Positions 24,181-34,719 of a stretch of DNA of 64,000 nt are shown one piece after another. Made by a program: the position numbers and the translations under genes. This DNA is from Scleromitrula shiraiana (lineage: Eukaryota > Ascomycota > Leotiomycetes > Helotiales > Sclerotiniaceae), in the NCBI GenBank assembly GCA_028455995.1, contig JABELC010000005.1, positions 2,666,001 through 2,730,000 on the forward strand, in the 5' to 3' direction. The notes under the pieces were generated by a model. That model was not told the DNA's origin, searched no databases, and worked only from the letters and a program-made list of their open reading frames with translations. Positions within the stretch are counted from its first letter, which is position 1. Each line of letters begins with the position of its first letter.

Positions 24181-26409
24181 ATGCCATCAGCAGCGGGACC
24201 ACGAATGTACGAGAACCACATACCTTCCTTTATGTCAGTTTATGGTATGGATTCAAACATAATGGATGGTTCAGCATTAAACGGTACTCACACCAAATTG
24301 TCGGGTAGTCCGTTTGGCAATCAACAAAAAGAACATCAAACACCAGAAATAAAAGGTGACAACAATAGCCTACAGGTACATTCTCACCAACATCGAGAAA
24401 GTACTTCCACGCAGGCATCAGATTCAACAGATTCCTCACCTACCACAACAATTTCCACCGTAGATTCATCTTCACTATCAGATCCATCACCGAGCTCATC
24501 GCCGGAATCTCCGATCACACTCATCCCATTATCATCATTCACTGGATCATCATTTGGATTGGATTCATTCCAAAGTCTCAAAATGGGTGAAATAGATACT
24601 AGACCTACACCACTTATGGTTGAACGTCCTATGACCTCGCCTTCGCCCAGAAAACCCAAAAATCCTAAGAGTCTTGCGCTCAATTTACGGCCGACGCTCG
24701 ATACGTTCACCTCTGAACCTTGTTCACCTTCTTTTATCAAACCGCCGCCTTTAAAAGCAAGGAAAAAACCAAGCATTCTCAGTCTAAATACATCAACGGC
24801 CAACATGACTTTAGAACCTTTGGGACAAGGAGGTATGCCATCAATGCTGCAGCGAAGAAGTCTAAAGCATTCTGTATCATCGCCGCAAATGCTATCTATG
24901 ACAACTCCGGGTTTTGGACCTAGTGGCGGAATGACATTAGGTGAAAGGGCGCCATCCAGAGGGTTTGGAGCCTCGAGGCTCAAGGACGGTTTAGCGAGAG
25001 ATACATTCACCATCAGCGAAGACGGTGACCAAGATGCACCTACTGGTGTACAGATGGCAACCAGAGCACCCGGGATGTCTATTGGCGGTGATTCATTCGA
25101 TAGACCACATACTGGTGAAGATGCGAGGTCCCCATCGTATCCGGATGGCCCAATCCTCATGTATGAACCAGGCGTGCATCTATATTCGGAACCGAAAAGG
25201 GAGGAAGCCATGAAGTTCGATGTTGTAATAAACGTTGCCCGTGAGGTGAAGAACCCATTCGAAGCACAGATGGAAGAGAGGGACAGGGAGCATGAGAAAA
25301 AACAAGAAGACATAAATCAGACACATGTAGAGTCTGGAATGGCCTCACCCGATCCATACGCCGATATTCCCGGTACAGCGGCTTCGGTTTTATCATTCAA
25401 GACTGCTTACGAAACTCAGTCGGCTGGTTCCGAACCGAGTTCTACAGAATCATCACCATCCACACCGAGACCAAGCACCGGAATGAAGATCCCAGAGTAT
25501 GTACATGTTCCTTGGGATCATAATACGGATGTACAGGATGAGCTATGGGGCTTGTGTCAGCTCATAGAGTCGAGGGTGAACGAAGGAAAAAGAGTGCTTG
25601 TTCATTGCCAGCAAGGTGCTAGTCGATCAGCAACTTTAATTATCGCATATGGAATGTATACTAATCAAGACCTCGGAGCAAACGAAGCATACAGTTTAGC
25701 ACAGTCTAAATCTCGCTGGGTCAATCCTAACATGTCACTCCTTTTCTCACTTAACGATTTCAAAAAAATCATCGAACGAAAGAAGACCGAGAAGAATACG
25801 GTGGTTAGGAATAAGAGCCTGACAAGGCATAGGAAATCATTGTCAGCCAATGATCTTGACGCAGCATCATCTCCACCTCGTCACAGGAACAATTCCTCAC
25901 CTAGCTCACAACCCAGAAATAAGCCCGTGGTTGCAGAGGTAGCTCCGATAAAGCAACTGGAAGTCACAGTGGAATCTCCTAGTTGTGAATCTGCGATTGA
26001 ACGCTTGAGTCGATTTGACTTTAGTTTCAGCGAGATTCCTAAGCTAGAACCACTAATGTCCTTTGGGGAGAGCTCTAAAACTGAACAGTCGCCACAGCGG
26101 GAAGAAGATTGGGGGTCTCAAGTCATGTCACCAGCACCACAAGAAGATGATTGGCAGCCTGATCTGATGTCTCCACGCTTGAGCGAAATGACTCGCAATC
26201 CTCTGGAGAATGGTTTCCCTCGTCCACAAGAATCTTCCCAAGAGATGCCTAGTCTGTTTTCTCCTCGTACGCTTGACTTTCGTCGCTCACCGTTTTTCCC
26301 TGCTGTTGTTGCCATTCATCCAAGTCCTCCGCCTGCAAAAGACCCTCGGAGTCCACCAACAATCGCTGGACAGGCATCAATTACACGATCTATCGATGAT
26401 TTTCTTTGA
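24181..26409 (+). CDS. MSG5: Dual-specificity MAP-kinase phosphatase (Msg5/Pmp1 class)
   Basis: Dephosphorylates the activation-loop Thr and Tyr of MAP kinases; in yeasts this class restrains cell-wall-integrity and mating kinases. From the first in-frame ATG, MPSAAGPRMYENHIPSFMSV, the intronless frame gives 742 residues; the same frame is open 36 codons further 5'. The N-terminal half is Ser/Pro-rich and disordered. The catalytic domain spans roughly residues 325-550, with FDVVINVAREVKNPFE, an acidic/Ser-rich insert of about 75 residues, EYVHVPWDHNTDVQDELWGL, and the P-loop HCQQGASRSA (His475, Cys476, Arg482), then YSLAQSKSRWVNPNMSLLF. All catalytic residues (Cys, Arg, general-acid Asp in VPWDHN) are present. 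A basic RKRRR cluster just upstream could be a MAPK-docking site if the N-terminus is longer. The true start is unresolved. Confidence 0.9.
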   Translation: MPSAAGPRMYENHIPSFMSVYGMDSNIMDGSALNGTHTKLSGSPFGNQQKEHQTPEIKGDNNSLQVHSHQHRESTSTQASDSTDSSPTTTISTVDSSSLSDPSPSSSPESPITLIPLSSFTGSSFGLDSFQSLKMGEIDTRPTPLMVERPMTSPSPRKPKNPKSLALNLRPTLDTFTSEPCSPSFIKPPPLKARKKPSILSLNTSTANMTLEPLGQGGMPSMLQRRSLKHSVSSPQMLSMTTPGFGPSGGMTLGERAPSRGFGASRLKDGLARDTFTISEDGDQDAPTGVQMATRAPGMSIGGDSFDRPHTGEDARSPSYPDGPILMYEPGVHLYSEPKREEAMKFDVVINVAREVKNPFEAQMEERDREHEKKQEDINQTHVESGMASPDPYADIPGTAASVLSFKTAYETQSAGSEPSSTESSPSTPRPSTGMKIPEYVHVPWDHNTDVQDELWGLCQLIESRVNEGKRVLVHCQQGASRSATLIIAYGMYTNQDLGANEAYSLAQSKSRWVNPNMSLLFSLNDFKKIIERKKTEKNTVVRNKSLTRHRKSLSANDLDAASSPPRHRNNSSPSSQPRNKPVVAEVAPIKQLEVTVESPSCESAIERLSRFDFSFSEIPKLEPLMSFGESSKTEQSPQREEDWGSQVMSPAPQEDDWQPDLMSPRLSEMTRNPLENGFPRPQESSQEMPSLFSPRTLDFRRSPFFPAVVAIHPSPPPAKDPRSPPTIAGQASITRSIDDFL

Positions 26410-26881
26410 GCAATTTCAAAGCACATGGATTTTGTCATGTTAAAGATTATCGTTAACAACTACATAATGTCTGATCAATGCTTTATCTATACCACATTTC
26501 GCAAGCATTTCAAGCAAACATTTGTATGGAATATTTTGGATTATTTACATGGCGTTCGCATATTTATTTCATTTTCACAAACACACGCCAAGTCTTTTAT
26601 GATGGACGAAGAGGGGAGGGCGTTTGCATATGTTTGTGGCGTTGGATACATAGGCAAGTCATTGCTACCGCCTTGTTGTAAGATTTTAATGAATTGGGTT
26701 TTTTTGTATTTTGGAAGGAAGAGAGGGGTCGGGGCATTGAATTGGAGATCTGGACGTAGGGAAAATCCAAATAAGGGAAGCGATTAAAGGGATGCTCGTT
26801 CGTATCACATAGTCCGAAGGATTCGGCGGAAGGATACAAATAAATTCATATACCCAAGATAATTCTTCATTTTGCATATTT

Positions 26882-26913
<32 letters not shown>

Positions 26914-27453
26914 TTCTTCACTTCTCTTGTGCCTCTTATCTTTGCTATTGATTGGATTGTTAATGTGAAAGCTTAAACACAATCAGACTCGCATTGTATG
27001 TATGATTATTAGTAGGAATGTATTGACTATGGATGGTAAGTGATTATCCCGAAGCGTTGTTTTAAAAATAGAGATTACTGGTTCAAGATCTATCTATTCC
27101 TAGGATAGAATGTAGAGTCTGCATATTACTCCTTCCAAACAGGCCCAAACTTGACCTTCATTCATCATACATTCTGAAAATAGAAACTCTATATACAGAC
27201 AACAATCACTCTTTGTGCTTTCAACTTAGTCTATTCTGAAATAAAGAAATTCTTTATTCCCTTTACCATAAATGTCTTGTTATTATCCACGAAAACAATG
27301 CTCTTATTATATCATAAAACCCCTTACTCATGCCTCCCCTCTCGTTCCCCCCGTACATCAAATATCACAGATCTAATTAACCATCATTCATTTATACATA
27401 TACATATACATATACGTATATATTTATAACCAAAACAACAACAACCAACAAAA
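26410..27453. other. Intergenic: phosphatase 3' region and small-gene promoter
   Basis: This spacer of about 1.04 kb holds the 3' UTR of the phosphatase gene, a (TTTA)n run at 26880-26915 and an (ATATAC)n run at 27393-27420 close to the start of the following small gene. No other gene is visible. Confidence 0.5.
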
Positions 27454-27651
27454 ATGTGCTATCAAAGCCACGTCTCATATGCGTGTGGCCACCCCTTACA
27501 CACTGTGACAAAGAGCTACTGCAGGAGAGTCAAAAGCGGAGCGGCGTGTAAGAAACTGAGTTCGTCGATGGAGATGGTAGAGAGTTGGTGTGTGGGGTGT
27601 AAGGCTCTCGCTGCGGAGAGGGCGGAGAGGGTTAGGAGGAGGTTTGCATAG
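27454..27651 (+). CDS. Small Cys-rich protein, 65 aa
   Basis: A single exon runs from the ATG at 27454, in a favourable CAACAAAAATG context, to TAG at 27649. The protein opens MCYQSHVSYACGHPLHTVT, followed by YCRRVKSGAACKK, then SWCVGCKALAAERAE. Cys/His spacing (C-x8-CGH, a middle C pair, C-x2-C) suggests a small metal-binding fold. Similar very short CGH...CxxC proteins occur widely in filamentous ascomycetes (from memory). No signal peptide is seen, so it is probably intracellular. Function is unknown. No in-frame stop interrupts it and the spacing looks selected rather than random, but the short length limits certainty. Confidence 0.6.
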   Translation: MCYQSHVSYACGHPLHTVTKSYCRRVKSGAACKKLSSSMEMVESWCVGCKALAAERAERVRRRFA

Positions 27652-28097
27652 GTAGGTAGGTTGGTAGGTAGGTGGGTGGGGGTAATAGAAGTTGATTTTT
27701 TTTTTCTGAAATACTTAATGGTGTGTATACAGTAAAATCTATCCCAAAAATCTGAATTGGAATGCGTGTGTGTGTTAAATAAAGGGTTTACACCTTGGAG
27801 TGGATCTGGAAAATAGTAACGAGATGAGTGGAATCGAAGTAGATACAACTTGCGAAAATGAGCCATATGACATGGTAAGAAACAACAATCTGACAGGACA
27901 TCTACAATGTACATTGGGGGTTGTAACTGTATATTGGTTAAGGTGTGTTTAGAGTTTGCTCTTTTTTTTGAAGGTATGCGATAGGTTTATTATTCGATCT
28001 AAACTGGCGTGGTGTATCTATGTACAACCAACCTATAAATTGGAATGAAAATAAAAACATGAATAAAACGTCTATCTCTATCCATCTTCATCTTCAT
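27652..28097. other. Convergent 3' intergenic region
   Basis: This 446-bp spacer lies between the small Cys-rich gene and the convergent minus-strand gene. It starts with a GGTAGGTAGGT purine-rich stretch right after the stop codon. No gene is visible. Confidence 0.5.
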
Positions 28098-29813
28098 TTA
28101 TCTGAGTTTTAGTTTTCCCTCGTGTTCCTGCCATAAGTTCCTACATAACCTATGTCCCCAATGTTCAATCCACCATTCCCCAAAACTATCCTCCACCTCT
28201 ACATCAACCTTAGCGACCCTCTCTTCCCTCTTGAGCCCACAAATTATACATGCTTTCGGTGCCGTCAGAGCCCCTTCTTGATTCTTCACCTGCATTGTTT
28301 CTCCAATTTCGGGGATTACCAAATGTTTGGTAGGATCTTTCAAACTAGAATTGGCCGCAGCGACAGCCGAGCGAAGTCGTCCTAGTTGCTCTTTCCAAAC
28401 ACGAACTGCTTCAGCGGCCTCGCGATCCTCGCGAGATATCTCGGCTTTATCGACACCGGTAAGTTTCATGCCTCCCTTCCCGCTGGCTGGTCCTATCTTC
28501 ATGCCTTGTGAGAGATGAGTGTCTCGTTTCCAGCGAAACTTTCGTCCAGCTATTATGTGTGCAGCTACCGTAGCGATGAGTAAATAAGCACGGAGAAAAC
28601 TGATCGTTGATGGGTCGGACATAATGCGGTTTTTAAGGGAGAAGGGCTGATTTGCGACGGCTTTGAAAAGCGACGATTGGGGAAGATCAAAGAGTTGGGT
28701 AAATAGAGCTAGGATGATGGAGGGCGGTGGGATATTGGTCGGTGGTGGCATGTTAGACTCTACGGGCGGTACGTGTTCCGTGATGCGATCAGCGTTATCC
28801 CAATCCCAGGCTTCGGCCTCTATACCAGAGGCTGGTTTGCTGGTATCCAAGGCAGGTGATTCAGCTGGAAGATCGGAAAAGTCACCCCAATCGTCGTCCA
28901 TGTCGTCGGCAATGGCAGGACTATCCATATACGGTGCAAGCTTTGGTGGTTTGTCATCGTAGTTTGGCCAAGCAGTAATGGGAGATGCCGATTTGAGTTT
29001 ATCTTGGTTTTTGGTTCTCGTAGTGGCTTGCTTGACTAAACTGGCTGGCTTTGTTGCCAAGCCGACAGTTGGGAATGGGTTTCTTTCGCGGAATGAAGGT
29101 GATTTGGGAGCTTGGGGGTATGGTAGCGGAGTACTGAGATTCGGTGGTCTCTTCGCCGGTTGTGGTTTAAGAGCCATTGACCCAAAGAGTTCGTTCATCG
29201 ATTGCGCTGGCGGCGGAAGATTGAAAGAGGGAGTAGGAACACTTTCAAATTCTCCAAAATCATCTTCGTCTGAGATTTCATCTGCATCAAATAAAACATC
29301 TCCACCTACAGGACTTTGCGAAACTGGTAGTTGTGATTGGGGATTCGAACATCCTATGGGGCTATTGTAGGCAGCTTTAGGTTCTGGCATATCCATCACA
29401 TTATTACTGAACAAGTCGAGTGTCGACCTCCGCACTATACCAGGTGCGGGTTCGTTGGTCGAACTCTTGTATATATTCCCACCCTGATAATTTGCGCTTG
29501 GAAACTTGGTATTTGAATTTACGGAATTCGTAGGCTTCGTTGATATGCCAAAAGGAGCCCATGGATCATCTTGGGACGTGGCTGGTTGCGCAGTAACGAT
29601 TGAACTCGAAAAACTGCTCAAATTTCCCCATATATCATCTTTCTTTGTAGGTTGCGAAGATGGTTGATTTGCATTTTGAGTCTGCCATGACTGATTGGTA
29701 GATGCCCCTGTGCTGTCGAAAAAAGAAAAGTTATTTTGTGTAGGTTGTGGTTTTGGTGTAGCATCTGATGGAGCTTTGTAAAAGCTATCGAACTCGAGGA
29801 GATCAGAAGACAT
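28098..29813 (-). CDS. Disordered protein with DDFGEF/DWGDF adaptor-ear motifs and C-terminal CxxC domain
   Basis: An intronless 571-residue frame starting MSSDLLEFDSFYKAPSD. The first 330 residues are low complexity and carry acidic-aromatic short motifs: LLEFDSFY, DDIWGNLSSF, DDPWAPFG, DEDDFGEFE (Phe186-Phe189) and MDDDWGDFSDL (about 306-315). Motifs of the form DFGxF/DWGDF bind the gamma-ear of AP-1 and GGA adaptors in animal aftiphilin and gamma-synergin. The C-terminal 250 residues are ordered, with helices (SSLFKAVANQPFSLKNRIM), an FRWKRDTHLSQGMKIGPA block and a final CIICGLKREERV...EWWIEHWGHRLCRNLW segment that may bind zinc. Relatives may be found under a protein-kinase-like name (from memory), but I see no kinase motifs. 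A role in clathrin/AP-1 traffic is inferred. Confidence 0.85.
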   Translation of the reverse strand: MSSDLLEFDSFYKAPSDATPKPQPTQNNFSFFDSTGASTNQSWQTQNANQPSSQPTKKDDIWGNLSSFSSSIVTAQPATSQDDPWAPFGISTKPTNSVNSNTKFPSANYQGGNIYKSSTNEPAPGIVRRSTLDLFSNNVMDMPEPKAAYNSPIGCSNPQSQLPVSQSPVGGDVLFDADEISDEDDFGEFESVPTPSFNLPPPAQSMNELFGSMALKPQPAKRPPNLSTPLPYPQAPKSPSFRERNPFPTVGLATKPASLVKQATTRTKNQDKLKSASPITAWPNYDDKPPKLAPYMDSPAIADDMDDDWGDFSDLPAESPALDTSKPASGIEAEAWDWDNADRITEHVPPVESNMPPPTNIPPPSIILALFTQLFDLPQSSLFKAVANQPFSLKNRIMSDPSTISFLRAYLLIATVAAHIIAGRKFRWKRDTHLSQGMKIGPASGKGGMKLTGVDKAEISREDREAAEAVRVWKEQLGRLRSAVAAANSSLKDPTKHLVIPEIGETMQVKNQEGALTAPKACIICGLKREERVAKVDVEVEDSFGEWWIEHWGHRLCRNLWQEHEGKLKLR

Positions 29814-30782
29814 TGCAGGTAAATTTCTCGCAGATTCTTTATATTTCTTTCGAATTAGTGAATATCAGCACTCTTTTTGAGAGACGAATAGTCTGACGAT
29901 GTAAACAGAACAGCTTTCCTACAATCTGAAAAATCTGCCTGCTACATCCATACTTTATAGTATGGTTGAAATCGAGGTTCAATGTAATTCCAGGTTACGA
30001 AACAATACCTGATGTCGAGAACAGGATAATTCACTCCTCAGCTCTTAGATAGATCCATCCACCAGACCTGCATGAGATATATGCATAATAGGTACACAAA
30101 ACGATAAAACTTACCTTTCCAACTTCTACATTAACTCAATATATAAAAAACATTGTACGAAACGTAGACGCATGAATTTCGCATGAAGTTCGCATTTCAG
30201 GAAGCTCAAGGGGCAACCTGTACCCACAGTAATATGTGAGTGCCTCTTCTTTTTGTTTATAAAAAGAGAGGTTTTATATGAGTCTACTCATTTTTGCTTT
30301 TTGGTATGATACAAGGGTGATTTTATTAGTGCTTTGGAAGAATCTTGGCACTTTTTTAAAATAAATGATTGGTTAAAATCGAGATTTTAGAGTAGTTGAT
30401 TGGTTAAATTTAAGCTTTTGAACAAGCTTTTTAAAACATGTGATTTAAAACATGTGATTTAAAACATGTGATCTAACATGTGATCTAACAATATTATTAA
30501 AATAAAAGATCATAAAGAAGAGGCGGCGTGTCAGGGGACCTGACCCGATATTACTGTACAAGGCTGAAAGTTACTCATAACCCCAGGCTCCTCTCATTGG
30601 TTCGTACAAATATCAATGGATAACTCCACGTTAAGAGCTCAGTGTCAAGCCTCAACGCCTCAAACTTCCCCCACTATCCTAGAACTATCAGTTCTACTAT
30701 CTATGAGATAATCCGAATATAACTACTGGACAACAATTGTTGTCTACCTAAGTTCTTCCTACCTCAAACATCATTAGTAGTG
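29814..30782. promoter_or_regulatory. Divergent promoter containing a probable MITE
   Basis: This 969-bp region separates the divergent aftiphilin-like and TBC genes and should contain both promoters. A third of it is the candidate MITE at 30227-30556 (separate entry). A 14-base repeat (AAAACATGTGATTT) recurs at about 30434-30490 inside it. Confidence 0.5.
30227..30556. mobile_element. Candidate MITE-like element with inverted ends
   Basis: The left end reads CAGTAATAT, then GTGAGT, then GCCTCTTCTTT. The reverse complement of the right end reads CAGTAATAT, then a 23-base insert CGGGTCAGGTCCCC..., then GCCTCTTCTTT. The two shared blocks (9 and 11 bases, same order) indicate terminal inverted repeats, with the left copy shortened by about 17 bases. 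The right end is followed by TA; the left is preceded by CA, compatible with a decayed TA target duplication. The interior is AT-rich, non-coding and carries short tandem repeats. Confidence 0.4.
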
Positions 30783-33332
30783 ATGAGGTCTTTGATAGAA
30801 TCAAGGTGAGAAAAGTCTGAATATGCTTGCTCGTTATATTGTTGGTCTAACAAAATTAATAACTTAAAGATCAAGATGGCAAACAACAATAAAGTCCGCG
30901 TCAAGCCTGGCCGAATTTAAGAAATCAGTGAGACTCGAGGGAGAACAAAATCCTTGTACCAACGGTCTCAGATCTGTCTGTTGGAAGGTGTGTAGTGAAT
31001 TTTATCGTAGCATATAACCTTAGGTAACATTATAGACATTTCTACTGTTCCAAAACACCGACATCACGAGTTGGCCACGAGGACTTAATGATTCAAGAAG
31101 TGCTTATGCGTCATTGAGAGAACATTTTTTGAGATTTATTGAGCATCCTGATGAGTTGGGATCTACTCTAGATCCACTGGATGACGATAGACATGTGAGT
31201 ACTTTCAACTACCAACGAAGATTCTCTGCCTTTACTGTTGTTCACACGTGCTAAACATAATCAAGTCGCCTTGGAATACTTTACGAAAAGATGAAGAGAT
31301 TCGGGCGGAGATATTCCAAGACATCGAAAGATGTATGCCGGAAGAGCCATATTTTCGCCAACCAGGTACGCAACAAATGATGTTGGACATCTTATTCATT
31401 TTCTGCAAGATAAATCAAGATGTGGGTTACCGACAAGGGATGCATGAAATTTTGGCTCCCATTCTGTGGGTGGTGGAGCGGGATGCTATTGACATTAAGG
31501 ATGTTGATAGTGATGCGGCCTCCTTATCACCAGAGACTTCAGATTCTATATTGACACAGATTTTGGATGGAAATTTCGTTGAGCATGATACCTTTACTCT
31601 GCTGTCTCTGGTAATGCGATCAGCGAAATCATTCTATGAATTAGGTGAGCCTGACCGGAAGCCTACCCCGAGCGGCCGTGGGACGCCTCAGGGCGGAGCT
31701 TCTCCTATCGTGGAAAGGAGTAAGCAGATACATGAAGTTTATCTAGCTCGTCTAGATCCCGAGCTAGCAAAACACCTTACCAATATTGAGATATTGCCCC
31801 AAGTCTTTCTAATGTAGGGTTGGAAGAACCTTGGCAGAAGCTTCATTTACTGACAGGTCTATAGACGCTGGATTAGGCTACTCTTTGGACGAGAATTTGC
31901 TTTTAATGATCTGTTGACTGTGTGGGATACTCTCTTTGCAGAAGATCCGGAATTGGATCTTGTTGATTTAATTTGCGTGGCAATGCTACTTCGCATCCGT
32001 TGGGAGTGTATGTAAACGAAGCCTCTGCTTACGAACATGATATACTGATGCTGCGATCTAGTATTGGAAGCGAATTACTCTGTAGCACTCATGTTGCTAC
32101 TTAAGTATAATTCTCCCCAAAATCCTCGAACATTTGTGGATGATGCTATATTTCTACGGGACAATTTCACTGCCATAGGAGGATCAAAAATTATAACTAA
32201 GCATAGCGGAAAATCCCCACAGCGAAATAAATCATCATCTCCTCCAGGCACACCCACCGATGTGGCTCTAAGCCCCAAGCAGAAGCTAATAAGGAACGGA
32301 GCATCGCTGACTTCTCCTGCTCGTTTTTTACAACAGCAGGGAGGGGTAGAGGCTTTATTTCACGGAGCTGCAGGGGCGGCAAAAGGAGTATATAATCGGG
32401 GAGAACGTCTGGGTATCAATCAAGCTGTTCGGGATGCTATGGACGAGGTGCGAAAGAACATGCAAGGATTGCAAACACCAAGAAGTGGCTCATCACCAAG
32501 AAGACCTATGGGCTCACGCTGGTCTCTCGATGATGGGCGTGTGGTTCCGGCTTCCACTGCTATTATGGCAACTATGAACGAAAGAAATCGACAGCTTGCA
32601 GCGATGCTTGACCATACGATGAAAGATCTTAGATCTGCCTCTGTCGCAGTAAACAGCAATCCGAAAGATTATGTTGAAGCAATGGATGTAGCAATTGCAA
32701 AGGTTGATTTTGTCAGAGTATACTTGGAAGACTCAACAATGCCGCTTCCAATTCCATCACCGGATATTGCTGCTGTAGCAACACCAGTACTAGCTGCAGA
32801 AATATTAAAGTTGCCTTCTTCTTCTTCCCCATCCAGCTCGCACTCCAAGCAAGAGAGTATTGTACCGACACCAGCAGATGATCCAGCTAAACTATCTACA
32901 TCAGATTCGATAACCAGTAAAGGTCCAGTGGCAAAATGCGAAATCTCTACTGCTAATCCTACCCTACCTGTGGAGCTCGACTCCAAAATTGACAATGCAA
33001 AGTTGGAAATACCCTCGCGACCAAAAGCGCCAATTCCAACTAGATCTACAATTGCTCAGTCATCGTTTTCCTGGATGTTGGAGCCTGATATGCCATCAAC
33101 TTCTACTACCAAATCATCACCTCCGAAATCGTCATCTCCGTTCTTAAAGTCTGGCAAGAGTCCGAGTTCGGGTGCTGGCCGAGAGAAAGCAGCATTTCTT
33201 TTTGGCGAGGATGATGACGATTTTAAACTTCCAATACCAAAGTCTCCTTTGCCTGATGCCGATGAATCTTTCAAGCTAGGAAACCTAAAACGAATCAAAG
33301 AAAAGCACGTGGATGAGCACACAGCAGAATAA
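30783..33332 (+). CDS. TBC1D5-like Rab GTPase-activating protein
   Basis: Six exons: 30783-30805, 30870-30987, 31036-31194, 31266-31813, 31865-32007 and 32062-33332, giving 753 residues. Introns are 48-71 bp. The first exon is only 23 nt (MRSLIES). Two acceptors six bases apart (30869 or 30875) are possible for exon 2, differing by two residues. The TBC domain is complete: KSVRLEGEQNPCTNGLRSVC, the SPWNTLRKDEEIR block, the arginine finger IFQDIERCM (IxxDxxR), the glutamine finger GYRQGMHE (YxQG), and RWIRLLFGREFAFNDLLTVW. The C-terminal half is Ser/Pro-rich. In animals TBC1D5 binds retromer and inactivates Rab7 on endosomes; that role here is inferred from family resemblance. Both catalytic fingers are intact, so GAP activity is expected. 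Confidence 0.9.
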
Positions 33333-34137
33333 AGTTGAAATTGTGCTTTCGCACCGATAATTACAATCCTGCGAATCTTGAGATAGCAGTGTTGACCCGA
33401 TCACTTTACTATGAGATGTCCTTGTAATATGACAGAACAAAGTAAATGGGGTGATGTTCAAACCTGGCTGCGAGCCTGACCTCTTGCGAACGTCTCATAA
33501 CAGAGCACTACTGCAAGCTGGCTATGCAGGAATACGCGAAATGCAGCATGCCTTCCATTCGTTTAGGGTCTCTAAGTAACATCATCTCAATTCTGGTTAC
33601 GAATTATATCTCATAATTGAGCTCTCAGATATAACGTTCTTCAAAAACAAGATTTATATAACTCATATACGATGACTTCACCTACAATTTATACATAGGT
33701 AGTTGCTCTAAATTCTAACACAAATGCAATTCGTTACTTAGGGATTCGAGTGTCTACGAAAAATAGCATGCATATAGGAACAATACAATAAGGCTTCTCA
33801 CCTAGCTAGTACCGATATCGATAAAATAATGTAATTAAATCTACCTCTAACCTTTATAACCATTGGAAGTAAACAGTAAGTAGCTACAAACTTCAAAGTA
33901 ATAAAAGTACGCACAAGTACATAGTACATAGTACATAGTACATAGCATACATAGCATACATAGCATACATAGCTATAGTACAGTAAGTCTTACATATTGA
34001 TACCGGTACTTGATATTAATAGCCCTGGAGACTGATACAAATTTTGAAGGGGCGATAAAGCCCCACCTAAATCCATGCACACTTTATGATTGGATAGATT
34101 AAAAGCCAGACCCCGCGTCGACTTAGCGGCAAAACCT

Positions 34138-34138
<1 letters not shown>

Positions 34139-34168
<30 letters not shown>

Positions 34169-34169
34169 A
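34139..34169. repeat. (TC)n microsatellite
   Basis: About 15 TC units sit in the pyrimidine-rich promoter/leader of the KH-domain gene. This is a likely length-polymorphic site. Confidence 0.85.
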
Positions 34170-34510
34170 GATGGAAAAAATAGCACTTTCCCTCCCTCCC
34201 TCTTTTTACACAAAAGAAACTTACCAATTCTTTCACAAAGACAATATTCAACCCCATTGTCAGAAATTCCCCTCTTCTTCTCTCTCCACCTCCACCTCTT
34301 CACCTCTCTTCTACCTTTCACTCTTCTTCCTCTACTCTACTCTACTCTACTCTACTCTACTCCTTACCTAAGCCTATCTAACTCTTCTTTCCCCTCGTCA
34401 TCAATCACTTAAATTTCATCCTCTTTATCTATCTCTCAACAATACTTTCACATCCTTCATACCCAAGTCCCACCACAACGTCGGTATCTCTCTTGATTTA
34501 TATAATCAAG

Positions 34511-34700
34511 GTAAGTGGAGCATATCTACTCTTTCTCTATAATAAATCCGCATTGTTCGGATTCGATATTCTATACGCGCCATTCACTATCGCATATAAT
34601 CAGCTAACTCGATTTTATTAGATTGTATATTGTATACCCGGAAGATAATTCTCACCCACCACATCTTTGATTATTAAAGTTTCGATTTTTTAATCTTTAG
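34511..34700 (+). other. Probable 5'-UTR intron of the KH gene
   Basis: AATCAAG-GTAAGTGG at the 5' side and a T-rich tract ending AATCTTTAG at the 3' side bound a 190-base segment just upstream of the start codon at 34720. It has no coding potential. Such leader introns are common in highly expressed fungal genes. Confidence 0.5.
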
Positions 34701-34719
34701 AATCAAAACAAATCTCAAA

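Larger units (their letters stand above)
33333..34719. promoter_or_regulatory. Intergenic and 5' leader of the KH-protein gene
   Basis: About 1.39 kb. It begins with the TBC gene 3' region, then an ACATAGTAC/AGCATACAT tandem repeat (33914-33972), a (TC)n run at 34139-34169 and TCTAC repeats at 34336-34362 within a strongly pyrimidine-rich stretch typical of highly expressed fungal promoters. A 5'-UTR intron is likely: donor GTAAGT at 34511 and acceptor CTTTAG at 34700, 19 bases before the ATG. Confidence 0.55.
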
